Source of the DNA: Levilactobacillus wangkuiensis
Lineage (GTDB): Bacteria; Bacillota; Bacilli; Lactobacillales; Lactobacillaceae
Direction of reading: 5' to 3'
Assembly: GCF_016861605.1 (NCBI RefSeq)
Contig: NZ_BOLM01000002.1
Coordinates: 62,001-126,000 of the forward strand
Length of the DNA: 64,000 nucleotides
Shown here: positions 18,453 through 27,669 of the stretch, one piece after another
Numbering within the stretch: position 1 is the stretch's first letter
Layout of the letters: every line of letters begins with the position of its first letter
Program-made: the position numbers and the translations under genes
The notes under the pieces: generated by a model
What the model was told of the DNA's origin: nothing
Databases searched by the model: none
What the model saw: only the letters and a program-made list of their open reading frames with translations

Positions 18453-20723
18453 TTATTTTTCGACTCGCTTAATTGGGGCGAAGGCGGCTAACAACCGCTT
18501 CACACCCTGTTCTGGAAAGGCAATGTCCAATTCGGCATCTTCACCGGTCCCGTTGACCTTGACCACGGTCCCGATGCCCCACTTCTTGTGGCTGGCCTTA
18601 TCGCCAACGCCCCAGCTAACTTCACCGGCACCCGTGCCAGTTGACTCGATGACCCGGCCGGTCTTGCCGGCATATGGCTTGGCAACCGCACTGGCCGTCC
18701 GCCGAGCAAATGGCACGTCACGCCGACTTGGGGTCAAGCCGGATTGCGTTTCGCTGTAGTCTAAGTGCAGCAACTCTGGATCAATTTCGGTCACGAAGCG
18801 GGACTGCGGGTTGGTTTGACGCCGACCGTACAGCATCCGCGAGTAGGCGTTGGTCAGATATAGCTTGGTTTGGGCCCGGGTAATCCCCACGTAGGCCAAC
18901 CGCCGCTCTTCTTCCAACTCGTCGTCTTCCAGCATGGCCCGAGAGAGTGGGAAAATCCCTTCTTCTAGTCCCATCAGGAAGATGACGGGAAATTCTAGCC
19001 CCTTAGCCGCGTGCAGCGTCATCAGGGTTACCTCAGCGGGTTCCTCTTCAACATCATCTTGCGCGGAAACTAAGGCCAAATCGGCCAGAAATTCAACCAG
19101 TCGTTCTTCCGTTTCATCATGATCGGCGTTATCCCAATCATCATCAAACTTCTGCGTCACGGATAGGAATTCTTGGATGTTTTCGATCCGGGTCTCCGCC
19201 TCTAGGTTCTTGGCCGCAACGGCCTTCAAGGCGGCCATGTAGCCGGTCTGATCCAACAATTCATTGGTGATTTCGGAGACGCTCATAGTGGCGGCCTTGT
19301 CTTGCACGGCCCTCAGCGTCATTCCAAATTTCTCCATGGCATTGCGAATCCGCGCACCCAGGTTCGTAGCCAGCGCAATGTTTTGCGTAGCTTCTAACTC
19401 GGTCCAGTCATGCATTTCCGCAAAATCACGGAGCTTTTCGACACTCGTTGCGCCAATGCCCCGCTTAGGTTCATTGATGATCCGTTCCAGGCTCATGGAG
19501 TCGGCTGGATTGGCCACCAACGTCAGGTAGGCCAGGACGTCACGAATTTCCTTGCGGTCGTAGAACTTGTGCCCCCCGACCATGGTGTACGGAATGTTGG
19601 TCTTGACCAGCGTTTCTTCAATCACCCGGGATTGGGCGTTGGTCCGGTACAAGATGGCAAAATCGCCGTAACCGCGGTTGTGTTGCTCGCGTTCTTCTTG
19701 AATCTTAGCGACCACGTAATGGGCCTCATCATTTTCATTTTGACCCCGGTAATACGAGATCTTTTCCCCTTCCGGATTGTCCGTCCAGAGATCCTTTTTC
19801 TTCCGGTTAACGTTGCGTTGAATCACGTCGTTGGCGGCCTTCAAGATGGTCTTGGTCGACCGGTAATTCTGCTCCAGCAGCGTGACGTGAGCAGCGGGGT
19901 AATCATGTTCAAAGTTTAAAATATTTTCCATGTTGGCACCCCGCCAACCGTAGATACTTTGGTCCCCATCCCCAACGACACAGAGGTTGCCGTACTTCTT
20001 AGCCAACAGGTTGACCAGCGTGTACTGGGCATCGTTGGTATCTTGGTATTCATCAACGTGAATGTACTTGAATTTTTCTTGGTAGTAACCCAGGACTTCT
20101 TTATCTTGATTGAAAAGTTTGATAGTCAACATGATCAGGTCGTCAAAGTCCATCGCTTGGTTGGCCTGCAGCTCGCGTTGGTAACTCTCGTAGACCGTCG
20201 CCACCGTCGTTTCAAAGGGATTCCCAGCGGCTTCACGCATCATCGCTGGTGTTTGTAAGGCGTTCTTGGCGTTTGAAATGGCCCCTAACACGGACCGGGG
20301 ATCAAACTTCTTGACGTCTAAGTTTTGTTGCCGCAAGACCCGCTTGATCAGCGTCCGTTGTTCTCCGGGGTCTGCAATCGTAAAGGCTCGGTTATAGCCG
20401 AGCTTATCGGCATCCCGCCGTAAGATCCGCACACACAGGGCATGGAACGTGGAGACCCAGACGTCGTTGCCATCTGGTCCCAATAATTTGATGACCCGTT
20501 CGCGCATTTCCTTGGCGGCCTTGTTCGTAAAGGTAATCGCCAAGATGCGCCACGGCATCACGTTGTTGTGCTCAATCAGGTAGGCGACCCGGTGCGTTAA
20601 CACCCGGGTCTTCCCACTACCGGCACCCGCCAATACTAACAGCGGTCCCTCCGTCTGAAGGACGGCCTCCGTTTGCTTATCGTTCATGCCAGTTAACAAT
20701 TCTTCTCCTGCCACCGTGAACAC
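18453..20723 (-). CDS. pcrA: ATP-dependent DNA helicase PcrA
   Basis: This UvrD/Rep-type 3'-5' helicase acts in repair, replication restart and RecA displacement. The protein is about 756 aa. It has Walker A GAGSGKT, motif II DEYQDTN, motif III GDGDQSIYGWRGA, motif V TLHAAKGLEFP and a C-terminal Tudor-like domain. The start is uncertain. GTG 20723 (VFTVAGEELL) follows GAGAGG closely, and GTG 20714 is possible. The longest frame, from TTG 20759, begins inside a TATACT promoter-like sequence and is unlikely. Two copies of the dispersed element lie upstream. Confidence 0.93.
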   Translation of the reverse strand: MFTVAGEELLTGMNDKQTEAVLQTEGPLLVLAGAGSGKTRVLTHRVAYLIEHNNVMPWRILAITFTNKAAKEMRERVIKLLGPDGNDVWVSTFHALCVRILRRDADKLGYNRAFTIADPGEQRTLIKRVLRQQNLDVKKFDPRSVLGAISNAKNALQTPAMMREAAGNPFETTVATVYESYQRELQANQAMDFDDLIMLTIKLFNQDKEVLGYYQEKFKYIHVDEYQDTNDAQYTLVNLLAKKYGNLCVVGDGDQSIYGWRGANMENILNFEHDYPAAHVTLLEQNYRSTKTILKAANDVIQRNVNRKKKDLWTDNPEGEKISYYRGQNENDEAHYVVAKIQEEREQHNRGYGDFAILYRTNAQSRVIEETLVKTNIPYTMVGGHKFYDRKEIRDVLAYLTLVANPADSMSLERIINEPKRGIGATSVEKLRDFAEMHDWTELEATQNIALATNLGARIRNAMEKFGMTLRAVQDKAATMSVSEITNELLDQTGYMAALKAVAAKNLEAETRIENIQEFLSVTQKFDDDWDNADHDETEERLVEFLADLALVSAQDDVEEEPAEVTLMTLHAAKGLEFPVIFLMGLEEGIFPLSRAMLEDDELEEERRLAYVGITRAQTKLYLTNAYSRMLYGRRQTNPQSRFVTEIDPELLHLDYSETQSGLTPSRRDVPFARRTASAVAKPYAGKTGRVIESTGTGAGEVSWGVGDKASHKKWGIGTVVKVNGTGEDAELDIAFPEQGVKRLLAAFAPIKRVEK

Positions 20724-20933
20724 AGTCCTCTCTGTAATTAGTCTTGAATAGTATACCAAAAAAACATACGTTCTGCTGGAAGTGTCCCCGACATTTCAAA
20801 AGAAATTTTGGAGACCGCTGCCATAATTTTAGCGGTTAAAAAGCCGTGCACACCAATAAACGCACCCAATCAGCCAGCCGGGTGATCAGATGCGCAATGT
20901 CACTGTTTTTATTTGTCGTTGTTGGCGCCTTAC

Positions 20934-21102
20934 CGGTCGGCGAAAATAAACCGGAACGCTGTGGGCGGACACCTGAAGCCAAAGTGCGGTCTTCAGGCTC
21001 GCTTTGAGCCTCAAAAGACGAGTCTCAAAGTCGCCAATTCTCTAAACGGTCAGGATCAACCGTTAAGAGAATTCCCACGGCTGAGTTCATTTTCGCCGAC
21101 CT
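20934..21102 (+). repeat. Dispersed structured element, copy in forward orientation (B1)
   Basis: This is a complete copy. The closing stem GGTCGGCGAAAAT faces ATTTTCGCCGACC. Inside are CGCTGTGGGCG, hairpin A (CCTGAAG/CTTCAGG with a GCCAAAGTGCGGT loop), hairpin B (CTTTGAG/CTCAAAG), stem C at 21036-21050 with 21059-21073, and CCCACGGCT. Stem C has one A.A mismatch. It lies between the ATP-grasp gene and pcrA, facing the next copy. Confidence 0.85.
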
Positions 21103-21196
21103 CACGGCTGACAGCGGATTAAAAACGCGACATGTCCGCTGCCCTCTCCTCAATCCAGTAATGGCCACTGCCAAACAAACTTACCGGCCGTCACTG

Positions 21197-21409
21197 GGTT
21201 AACGGGATATGAGCCGCAGGGAGAGTGAGAATGGGCTTAGCCGTGGGAATGTTCTTAGCGGCGGTCTGTGCCGGTTAGAACATTGATATCTTTGAGACAC
21301 CTGGGTGGCTCAAAGTAAGCCTGGAGACCGCTCTTTGGCTCCGGGCGTTCGCCCACAGCGTTCCGGTCCCATTCTCACTCTCCCGGAGGCACCAGTCCCC
21401 TGTTAACCC
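21197..21409 (-). repeat. Dispersed structured element, reverse copy (B2)
   Basis: Arms of 17 bp pair perfectly (21219-21235 with 21368-21384). An outer GGGTTAAC/GTTAACCC pair encloses them. On the minus strand it reads with the same order as B1: CGCTGTGGGCG, hairpin A with a GCCAAAGAGCGGT loop, hairpin B, stem C (AATGTTCTAACCGG / CCGCTAAGAACATT) and CCCACGGCT. It ends at the stop codon of the ATP-grasp gene, so it could also stop that transcript. Confidence 0.88.
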
Positions 21410-22557
21410 TAGTCGACAGCTGGGTCGGTTGGGGTGGACCAGATTGCGGTGTCGTCTAGCTGGTCAAGCAAAGGTTTAACCGCTGTCCCCTGCACGGAAA
21501 TGTGCCCCACCACGTCATCATCGGCGGGTTTGCGCAAATGGTAGAAGGTGAAGTGCCAGTTGGCCTTGATCTGCCACTGGGTTTGGATAGCCGTCAGCTG
21601 ACTGGTCGTAAAGTTGGCCGTGACTGCCGGCGTCAGGATCGTTGGTTGGGCCAACGGTAACCCACAAACGGCGCGCATGTGTTGTTCAAATTCGTCGACC
21701 GTGGCGGCATCCCCGAAGACGTACCCCGTCTCGCTAGGTGCGGCCACAATCTTTTTCACGTAAATTGCGCCACTGCTGGTGAGATAGAAGGAAACTTCAA
21801 AGACCCCTACATAGTTAACGTTTTTGCCGACTTCACTCGCAATCCGGTGAATTTCACTAGCCACGTCGTCATCGAGTTGTGCGGGAACCCAAGTCTTCTG
21901 AGCGCGGTCATTGACCGACTGCACTTCCGTGATTGGAAAAGCTTGTTGGTTCCCCTCTTGATCACGGGCAACGATGATTGAGAATTCTCGATCATAAGCA
22001 ATTTGGGATTCCAAGATGTAGGTTCCCCAATCGAGTAACCCCGCCGCCTTGGCAATATCCGTTTGCGTCTTGATGACTAACTCACGGCCGTGGGACCATT
22101 CTTTTTGAATGGGTTTTAAGACACAGGGATAGCCAATGGAATTGACGGATTGGTACACGTCATCCAAGTTGATGATCGTTGCGTACGGGGCCACGTTCAC
22201 ATTTAATTGATCAAAGAAGGCCCGTTCTAACAACCGATCCTGCATCATTTCCAGCATGTCTGCGCCCTGTGGAATCCGGGTGAACTGCGCTAAAAATTTG
22301 ATGACGTCCGTGTCCACACGGTCCGAATCGTACACGATGGCCGCACAACTCTCAGCAAAATGCTGAAGTTTGTCGCGATCCTTCGCGGTGCCAACTGCCT
22401 TGAAGTCGGCTAATTGTAGCGCCTCACTCGTTTCGTCAGCGCCATACGCCCCAACACGCAACCCCATTTTCCGGGCCGTCGTTACCAACATTGCCGCGTT
22501 AGCGCTGTTACCAATCACCCCAACAGTATCTCCAGGATATAAGACCGTGTTCGCCAA
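21409..22557 (-). CDS. PurK-like ATP-grasp protein, catalytically degenerate
   Basis: This 382-aa protein follows the plan of N5-carboxyaminoimidazole ribonucleotide synthase: an N-terminal GxxGNS region (GVIGNSANAAML), an ATP-grasp with YPCVLKP and REFSIIVARDQEG, and a C-terminal cap with FEQHMRAVCGLPL. The PurK signature NE-APRPHNSGH is replaced by VKKIVAAPSETGYVF, and the EN of the P-x-x-EN segment is TEVQS. The normal carboxylation reaction is therefore doubtful. No other purine biosynthesis gene is in the window; xpt is next to it. The start is TTG with GGGAG upstream. Function unknown; a purine-related or regulatory role is possible. Confidence 0.75.
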   Translation of the reverse strand: MANTVLYPGDTVGVIGNSANAAMLVTTARKMGLRVGAYGADETSEALQLADFKAVGTAKDRDKLQHFAESCAAIVYDSDRVDTDVIKFLAQFTRIPQGADMLEMMQDRLLERAFFDQLNVNVAPYATIINLDDVYQSVNSIGYPCVLKPIQKEWSHGRELVIKTQTDIAKAAGLLDWGTYILESQIAYDREFSIIVARDQEGNQQAFPITEVQSVNDRAQKTWVPAQLDDDVASEIHRIASEVGKNVNYVGVFEVSFYLTSSGAIYVKKIVAAPSETGYVFGDAATVDEFEQHMRAVCGLPLAQPTILTPAVTANFTTSQLTAIQTQWQIKANWHFTFYHLRKPADDDVVGHISVQGTAVKPLLDQLDDTAIWSTPTDPAVD

Positions 22558-22626
22558 TTTACTCCCTACTTTCTACCTAAAATTAATTTTTTCGTCAGTG
22601 TTAAAGATTGAAACCATTCACTTTTT

Positions 22627-22655
22627 ATTCTAAAGTTTCCCAAGTGATTAAACAA
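22627..22655 (-). promoter_or_regulatory. Promoter of the PurK-like gene
   Basis: On the minus strand TTGTTT (22650-22655) and TAGAAT (22627-22632) are spaced by 17 bp, about 70 bp before the TTG start. The gene is therefore probably expressed apart from xpt. Confidence 0.6.
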
Positions 22656-22666
22656 GTTAGATGCGC

Positions 22667-23242
22667 CTAATCCTGGGCAAAAATGACCTGACCATCCGCA
22701 AAGGAAGCGATGCTGGCCAATGCCACCAGTGGCACCCCGGCGTCAACGACCATTTTGTGGCCCTTCTGGAAACGTTTCTCGATGACAACACCGACCCCAG
22801 CGACCGTGATACCCGCCGTTTCAGCGATATCAAACAGTCCCTGAACGGCTTGTCCATTTGCGAGGAAATCATCCACAATCAGCACCCGATCCTCGGGCGA
22901 TAGAAAGCGACGGTCAATGGAAATATCGTTGTTGACCTGCTTGGTGTACGAATAGACCTTGGCCGTGTACAGATTATCCTGTAGCGTCAGGCTCTTGTGC
23001 TTGCGGGCAAAAATAACGGGAACCTGTAAATGTAACCCAGCCATGACGGCGGGCGCAATCCCAGAAGATTCGACCGTTAACACCTTCGTGATGCCGGCAT
23101 CTTTGAAATGGCGGGCAAATTCAGCCCCCATCTGGTCCATCAATTGGGGATCAATTTGGTGGTTCAAAAAGTTATCAACCTTCAGCACGTTACCCGGTAA
23201 AACCGTCCCGTCCTGTCGAATGCGATCTTCTAAAATTTTCAT
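22667..23242 (-). CDS. xpt: Xanthine phosphoribosyltransferase
   Basis: It salvages xanthine to XMP using PRPP. At 191 aa it has the family length and the PRPP-binding motif [13 protein letters not shown] at 120-132. The Xpt-type ARKHKSLTL segment is near residues 79-87. GGAGG lies upstream of the ATG. Only 85 bp separate it from menA, too little for a full purine riboswitch plus terminator, and no purine aptamer core was seen. Read-through from menA is possible. Confidence 0.94.
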   Translation of the reverse strand: MKILEDRIRQDGTVLPGNVLKVDNFLNHQIDPQLMDQMGAEFARHFKDAGITKVLTVESSGIAPAVMAGLHLQVPVIFARKHKSLTLQDNLYTAKVYSYTKQVNNDISIDRRFLSPEDRVLIVDDFLANGQAVQGLFDIAETAGITVAGVGVVIEKRFQKGHKMVVDAGVPLVALASIASFADGQVIFAQD

Positions 23243-23327
23243 CGTCTTTGACCTCCAAAAAGTGTTTCTTTTATTCTACCCGATTGCCGCTTAAAAAACA
23301 GCAACCTGACCAGACATTTAGGAATGC

Positions 23328-24236
23328 TTAACCCAACCACAGACCGAGTAATTCCGAGATAACCGTCACCAGCGCTAAGATTCCCAGACTTCGTACGGCC
23401 AGAATAAAGGTTTCCTTCTTCACCTGAACGCGGAATAGGCCGCGAACGTTGCGGACGATCAGGGGCACGCTGATCAGCGCCAGCAACGACCATTTGGGCA
23501 GGTCGCCCAGCATCACGCTGACAATCAGAGACAGATACCCGATGACGTAGAAGCTGGCAAACAGCCATAAGGCCCCCTGTTTGCCCAAGTAGTAGACAAT
23601 CGTCTTGCGGTTCAGGCTCAGGTCCTCGGCGGCGTCACAGATGTTATTAGCCAGCAATAACGCGGCAATGGCCATCACGGCGATTCCCGATGCCAATAAA
23701 ACCCGACCCATGAGCGGCCCAGTAAAGGCGGACGTTTGATAAAGGTTTAAATAAACCGTAATTAGCATAATCATATAACCCATGGTAAATCCGGCAAAGA
23801 ACTCCCCCGTGGGCGTGCCAGACAACGGCCGTGGCCCCCCAGCGTACAGGTAGCCGACGAGAAAACAAAAGACGCCCATAACCAGTAGCGGCCAGCCGGT
23901 CACCCAGACGAGAGTCAGGCCAATGATTCCCGCTACGACCGCCATGCTCGCCATCAGAGCAAAGATTCGGTTAACGGCCAGGTGGTGGGCCCCGATGATG
24001 TTGGTATGCTTCTTCCACTCGGCAGCCTGATTGCCCGCCTTGGTATAATCCTGATAATTATCATTGATATCCACGGCCATGTTAAAGAGCAACATCGCCA
24101 CAAAAAATAACGCGGTAACACCCCAATTCACATGCTGATAGTTAGCTTGGACAAAAATAACGCCCAATAAGAACGGCCAAACAGAGGCAATTTTGGCTTT
24201 AATTTCAACGAGTTCGAGAAAGGTACTGACGGTCAT
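23328..24236 (-). CDS. menA: 1,4-dihydroxy-2-naphthoate polyprenyltransferase
   Basis: This UbiA-family membrane enzyme attaches a polyprenyl chain to 1,4-dihydroxy-2-naphthoate, giving demethylmenaquinone. The 302-aa protein has about nine membrane helices. Its two aspartate-rich motifs are DINDNYQDY (first third) and NNICDAAEDLSLNRKT (about residues 195-210). Its prenyl donor is probably made by the synthase at 24898. Both serve the quinone needed by cytochrome bd at 31-33 kb. No other men gene is in the window, so the naphthoate may be made elsewhere in the genome or taken up. Confidence 0.93.
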   Translation of the reverse strand: MTVSTFLELVEIKAKIASVWPFLLGVIFVQANYQHVNWGVTALFFVAMLLFNMAVDINDNYQDYTKAGNQAAEWKKHTNIIGAHHLAVNRIFALMASMAVVAGIIGLTLVWVTGWPLLVMGVFCFLVGYLYAGGPRPLSGTPTGEFFAGFTMGYMIMLITVYLNLYQTSAFTGPLMGRVLLASGIAVMAIAALLLANNICDAAEDLSLNRKTIVYYLGKQGALWLFASFYVIGYLSLIVSVMLGDLPKWSLLALISVPLIVRNVRGLFRVQVKKETFILAVRSLGILALVTVISELLGLWLG

Positions 24237-24463
24237 ACGGATTCCTCCTGAATTTTTATAAGTTTAATATTATTGATTTGGTCTCCGACTTAGTGCTGAC
24301 ATGAAACTGCCAAATAAGCCGAGAAGTATGTATGCTAAATATTTTGTTACGCGATAACTTGCCACAGAAAATGATTGCGTGCGTCCAGAGGGACTAAGGT
24401 ATCCGAACGGACGTGCCACGGCCTTCACCCTAGATGCCACGCAAATTGGCGGTAATTCTCGCG
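24237..24463. other. Non-coding region upstream of menA
   Basis: No gene seen. It holds the menA ribosome-binding site CAGGAGG and an AT-rich stretch. Near 24379-24414 GTGCGTCC faces GGACGTGC, which may be a decayed fragment of the dispersed element. Confidence 0.3.
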
Positions 24464-24607
24464 GGCTAAACCAGTGTCAGCCTCCGGGCTGGTGAAAATG
24501 GGCTCAAAGTAAGTCCGAAGACCGCCCCCCAGGCTTCGGACGTGCGCCCACAGCGTCACGGCCCATTTTCACCAGCCCGGAGGCGCAATCAAACACCTAG
24601 TTTAGCC
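24464..24607 (-). repeat. Dispersed structured element, internally deleted copy
   Basis: The closing arms are a perfect 24-bp inverted repeat (24480-24503 with 24561-24584), and an outer GGCTAAAC/GTTTAGCC pair encloses them. On the minus strand it keeps CGCTGTGGGCG and hairpin A (GTCCGAAG / CTTCGGAC, loop with GCGGT) but lacks hairpin B and stem C. Compared with the copy at 21197 the deletion joins at a GGCT present on both sides. It lies between divergent menA and the prenyl synthase. Confidence 0.85.
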
Positions 24608-24834
24608 ACAATTTGATAATAGCCCATACCTGCGGTGAGTTCAACCGCCACAGATATGGGTTAGCCCGTTCACTCAGTCTCCCCAAAATTAGTTTTTACC
24701 AATAACGATTACACCAGCGTTACGTCGCTCACCGTCCAGTCTGATAATCCTTGATATCACACCACTTCTCGCCGATTTGGTCTGACTAGTCCACCCAACG
24801 TCCTAACAAATTCGAACAACAGAGTAACCTTTAT

Positions 24835-24863
24835 TTGACAACGTTTCCACATGCCGGTAAGAT
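24835..24863 (+). promoter_or_regulatory. Promoter of the prenyl synthase with overlapping cre-like site
   Basis: Consensus TTGACA (24835-24840) and TAAGAT (24858-24863) are spaced by 17 bp. TGACAACGTTTCCA (24836-24849) matches the cre consensus at all but one fixed position and overlaps the -35 box, so CcpA binding would repress. The cre call is a motif match only. Confidence 0.65.
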
Positions 24864-24897
24864 AAATTTTAACGTAACATACATAGCGAGGTGCAAA

Positions 24898-25875
24898 ATG
24901 GATCGACAACTTTGGCGGCAATTTCCACAAGTAGAACCGCAATTGGATGCGCTACAGGACTACCTTTTCCGGGCGGTTCAGCTGGATAACCAACCCATCC
25001 ACAGCAAAATATTAGCGTTGTTAAAATCTGGCGGCAAGCTGTTGCGTCCGGGATACTTTTACCTATTCTCTAAATTTGGGAACCAGGGCACACCGGCGGA
25101 ATTACAGGCCGGCGCGGCGGCACTAGAAATTCTGCACGTCGGCACCCTGATTCACGACGACGTCATCGACGAGTCCCCGACCCGGCGTGGCGTCCGCACG
25201 ATTCAGATGAAATATGGCCAACGGAACGCCATTTATGCCGGCGATTTCATGTTCACGGTCTACTTCAACCAGGTCTTGAAGGCCACGGCCGACCGGCACA
25301 TGGTGCAGGAACACATCGACGCCATGCACCGCATCCTGCAGGGCGAACTCCACCAAATGGACCTCAACTACCGTGAGGACATTACGGTTGACGCTTACCT
25401 CAACGAAGTCGCCGGCAAGACCGCCGAGCTGTTTGCGCTGAGTTGCTATACCGGTGCCAAACTTTCCGGCGCACCGGCCAGCGTGGTGGCCATCACCCGT
25501 GAGATTGGGATTGCCATTGGCTGTGCCTACCAGATGCTCGACGACATCTTAGACTACGCGGGCGACCCGGCCAAAACCCAGAAGCCCGTCCTGGAAGACT
25601 TGCGCTCTGGCGTCTACTCCCTGCCATTGATTCTGGCGATTCCCCAGGCTAAACGCGACTTCCACCACCTGTTGCGTAAGAAAAAGGACATGACGGTGGC
25701 CGACATTCAGGCCGTTCAATCGTTGGTCGCCCAGTACCATGGCGTTGCGGCCGCTCGACAACTGGCGCTGGCCCACACGGAAAAGGCGTTAGAGCTGATT
25801 CAACAGCTACCTGCTGGCGAGGCACAAGCCGACCTCGAAAAGCTCACGACCATGCTCCTGCGACGTGATCACTAA
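24898..25875 (+). CDS. Polyprenyl (heptaprenyl-type) diphosphate synthase
   Basis: It elongates farnesyl or geranyl diphosphate with isopentenyl units to the side chain of menaquinone. The 325-aa protein has the two Asp-rich motifs of trans-prenyltransferases: HDDVIDESPTRRG (DDVID at 87-91) and QMLDDILDYAGD (about 215). ATG 24898 is chosen because GAGGTG is five bases upstream; the longer frame begins inside the promoter. It faces menA, separated by an element copy. Chain length cannot be read from the sequence with certainty. Confidence 0.9.
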   Translation: MDRQLWRQFPQVEPQLDALQDYLFRAVQLDNQPIHSKILALLKSGGKLLRPGYFYLFSKFGNQGTPAELQAGAAALEILHVGTLIHDDVIDESPTRRGVRTIQMKYGQRNAIYAGDFMFTVYFNQVLKATADRHMVQEHIDAMHRILQGELHQMDLNYREDITVDAYLNEVAGKTAELFALSCYTGAKLSGAPASVVAITREIGIAIGCAYQMLDDILDYAGDPAKTQKPVLEDLRSGVYSLPLILAIPQAKRDFHHLLRKKKDMTVADIQAVQSLVAQYHGVAAARQLALAHTEKALELIQQLPAGEAQADLEKLTTMLLRRDH

Positions 25876-25889
25876 TTGATTAAACTAGT

Positions 25890-25923
25890 AAAGGGTCATC
25901 CCACGTGAGGATGACCCTTTTTG
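25890..25923. terminator. Terminator between the prenyl synthase and cydC
   Basis: AAGGGTCATCC and GGATGACCCTT form a perfect 11-bp stem followed by T5 on the plus strand. It is strong for the prenyl synthase and weaker for the convergent cydC. Confidence 0.88.
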
Positions 25924-25932
25924 TGTACAAAT

Positions 25933-27669
25933 TTACTTTCCGCGATCCAAGTCGTACAACGCTCTAAATCGGGCATTGTCCCGGTACAGTTCGGCTGGCG
26001 TCCCCTGCATGTCGAAGCGGCCGTTTTCAATGAAGCGGACCTGATCGACGTGGTTGATGCCTGCCAAATGGTGCGTGACCCAGATAATCGTCTTGTCGTG
26101 GAGCACGCTAAAGACCGTGTCCAGCAAGTGTTGTTCGGTAATCGGGTCCAGGCTCACTGTTGGCTCATCCAAGATGATGATGGGCGCGTCCTGCAAGAGA
26201 ATCCGCGCCAAGGATAGCCGTTGGCGTTCTCCGCCAGAGAACCGACTCCCGGCCTCCTGGACTTCCGTGTCATAGCCCTGAGGCAGCCGCCCAATCAGGT
26301 CATCCAGTTCAACGGCTTTGACGGCCGCGTGAACGTCCGCATCGGTCGCGTTTAAATTCCCCAAGCGCACGTTGTTCATCACGGTCGTGTCGAACAGGTA
26401 CGGCTGCTGATCCAGCACGCCAAAGAGTTGTGCCCGCTGCTGTTGTAACTGAGCAATCGGTACCCCGTTGAGCGTCACCTGTCCACTCGCCGGCGTTTCA
26501 TCCCCCAAAATTAACTTCAGGAGCGTACTCTTCCCCGTCCCACTGGGACCCAGCAAGGCTAATTTCTCACCCGGATGGAGCTCTAAGGACAGATCATCAA
26601 TGACTTGGCGCTCGGCCCCCGGATACGTGAAGGCCACATGGTCCAGCTGTAACGTCGGCGCCCCGTTAATCGTGGTTTGTGGCGCCTGTTCCGGTTCATT
26701 TTCATCCAAGCGGTTGACCCGTTCGATGGAATCCTTGTAGACCGGCCACTCGCTGACCCCTTGGCTCATGCTTGAGAACGGTTCGACGGTTGGGAAAAGT
26801 GCCAGCCCAAAGGCGGCGACCCAGTTGGCTTCGGCCTGATTGTGCGTGAACGTCAATCCGGCCCACCAAACGATCAGCACGACCGCTGCCCCGAAGACGA
26901 CCTGAATGGCAAAGTTGCGCCACCACTGAAAATGGTGGTCGGCCCGCCGCAGCGTGGCAATCTCATCGATGGGTTGGTCCTGTTGTGCCAGGAAGGCCGT
27001 CCGCCGACCAGAAATCAGCCAATCGCCCAAGCCCAGCACGGAATCGGTCAGTTTGGTATAAAAGTTCCGCTGCACCTGGCGTGCTTGGAACTCGCGGCGA
27101 CCGTTTACCGTCACGGACAACAGCGGCATGAAGATGACAATCACACCCAGCAGTAGCAGCATCAACAGGCCAAACGCCCAGTTGAAGTAGCCGATACCAA
27201 TGACCACGAATAGATATAGCAGCCAACCAATCACTAGGGGAAAGACCGTCCGCAGATAAAGGTTTTCAATGTGGTCGATGTCTTCGGCTAAGATACTAAG
27301 GACATCCCCCGTCTGGTGTGTTTGGCGAATGGCAACCGCTTGCTTTTCCACGGCCTGATACAGCCGCTTCCGAAAGTCCGAAACGATTCGCAACACCCAG
27401 TTGTGACTGGTCAGCCGTTCCGCGTAACGAAAGGCTGGCCGGCCAATCCCAAAGGCCCGGGCGAGCACGATGGGTACGTAAATCATCAAGATGTTGTACG
27501 GATGGGTGGCGGCCCGACTAATCAGGTAGCCGGAGTTAAACATCAGCGCGCCCCCGCAGAAGAAAGTCATGAAGCCCAGAAATAGAACCAGCGCCAACAG
27601 TTTTCGGTAGCGTCGCAGGTACGGCATGACCCAGTGATCGTGCTTAAATGTCGCAAAAAATCCCTTCAT
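25933..27669 (-). CDS. cydC: Thiol reductant ABC exporter subunit CydC
   Basis: CydC pairs with CydD in a heterodimeric ABC transporter needed to assemble cytochrome bd. The 578-aa protein has six N-terminal membrane helices, Walker A GPSGTGKST, signature FSGGERQRLSLAR, Walker B IIILDEP and the H-loop THHLAG typical of CydC. Its start overlaps the cydD stop by four bases, indicating translational coupling. Bacillus naming may swap the letters; the second gene is called CydC here by its C-terminal H-loop region. Confidence 0.9.
   Translation of the reverse strand: MKGFFATFKHDHWVMPYLRRYRKLLALVLFLGFMTFFCGGALMFNSGYLISRAATHPYNILMIYVPIVLARAFGIGRPAFRYAERLTSHNWVLRIVSDFRKRLYQAVEKQAVAIRQTHQTGDVLSILAEDIDHIENLYLRTVFPLVIGWLLYLFVVIGIGYFNWAFGLLMLLLLGVIVIFMPLLSVTVNGRREFQARQVQRNFYTKLTDSVLGLGDWLISGRRTAFLAQQDQPIDEIATLRRADHHFQWWRNFAIQVVFGAAVVLIVWWAGLTFTHNQAEANWVAAFGLALFPTVEPFSSMSQGVSEWPVYKDSIERVNRLDENEPEQAPQTTINGAPTLQLDHVAFTYPGAERQVIDDLSLELHPGEKLALLGPSGTGKSTLLKLILGDETPASGQVTLNGVPIAQLQQQRAQLFGVLDQQPYLFDTTVMNNVRLGNLNATDADVHAAVKAVELDDLIGRLPQGYDTEVQEAGSRFSGGERQRLSLARILLQDAPIIILDEPTVSLDPITEQHLLDTVFSVLHDKTIIWVTHHLAGINHVDQVRFIENGRFDMQGTPAELYRDNARFRALYDLDRGK

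Noticed and set aside
20724-20759. PcrA start at TTG 20759
   Set aside because: The codons overlap a TATACT promoter-like box and no ribosome-binding site precedes them.
23243-23327. Purine riboswitch before xpt
   Set aside because: The gap is only 85 bp and no aptamer core or terminator/antiterminator pair is visible.
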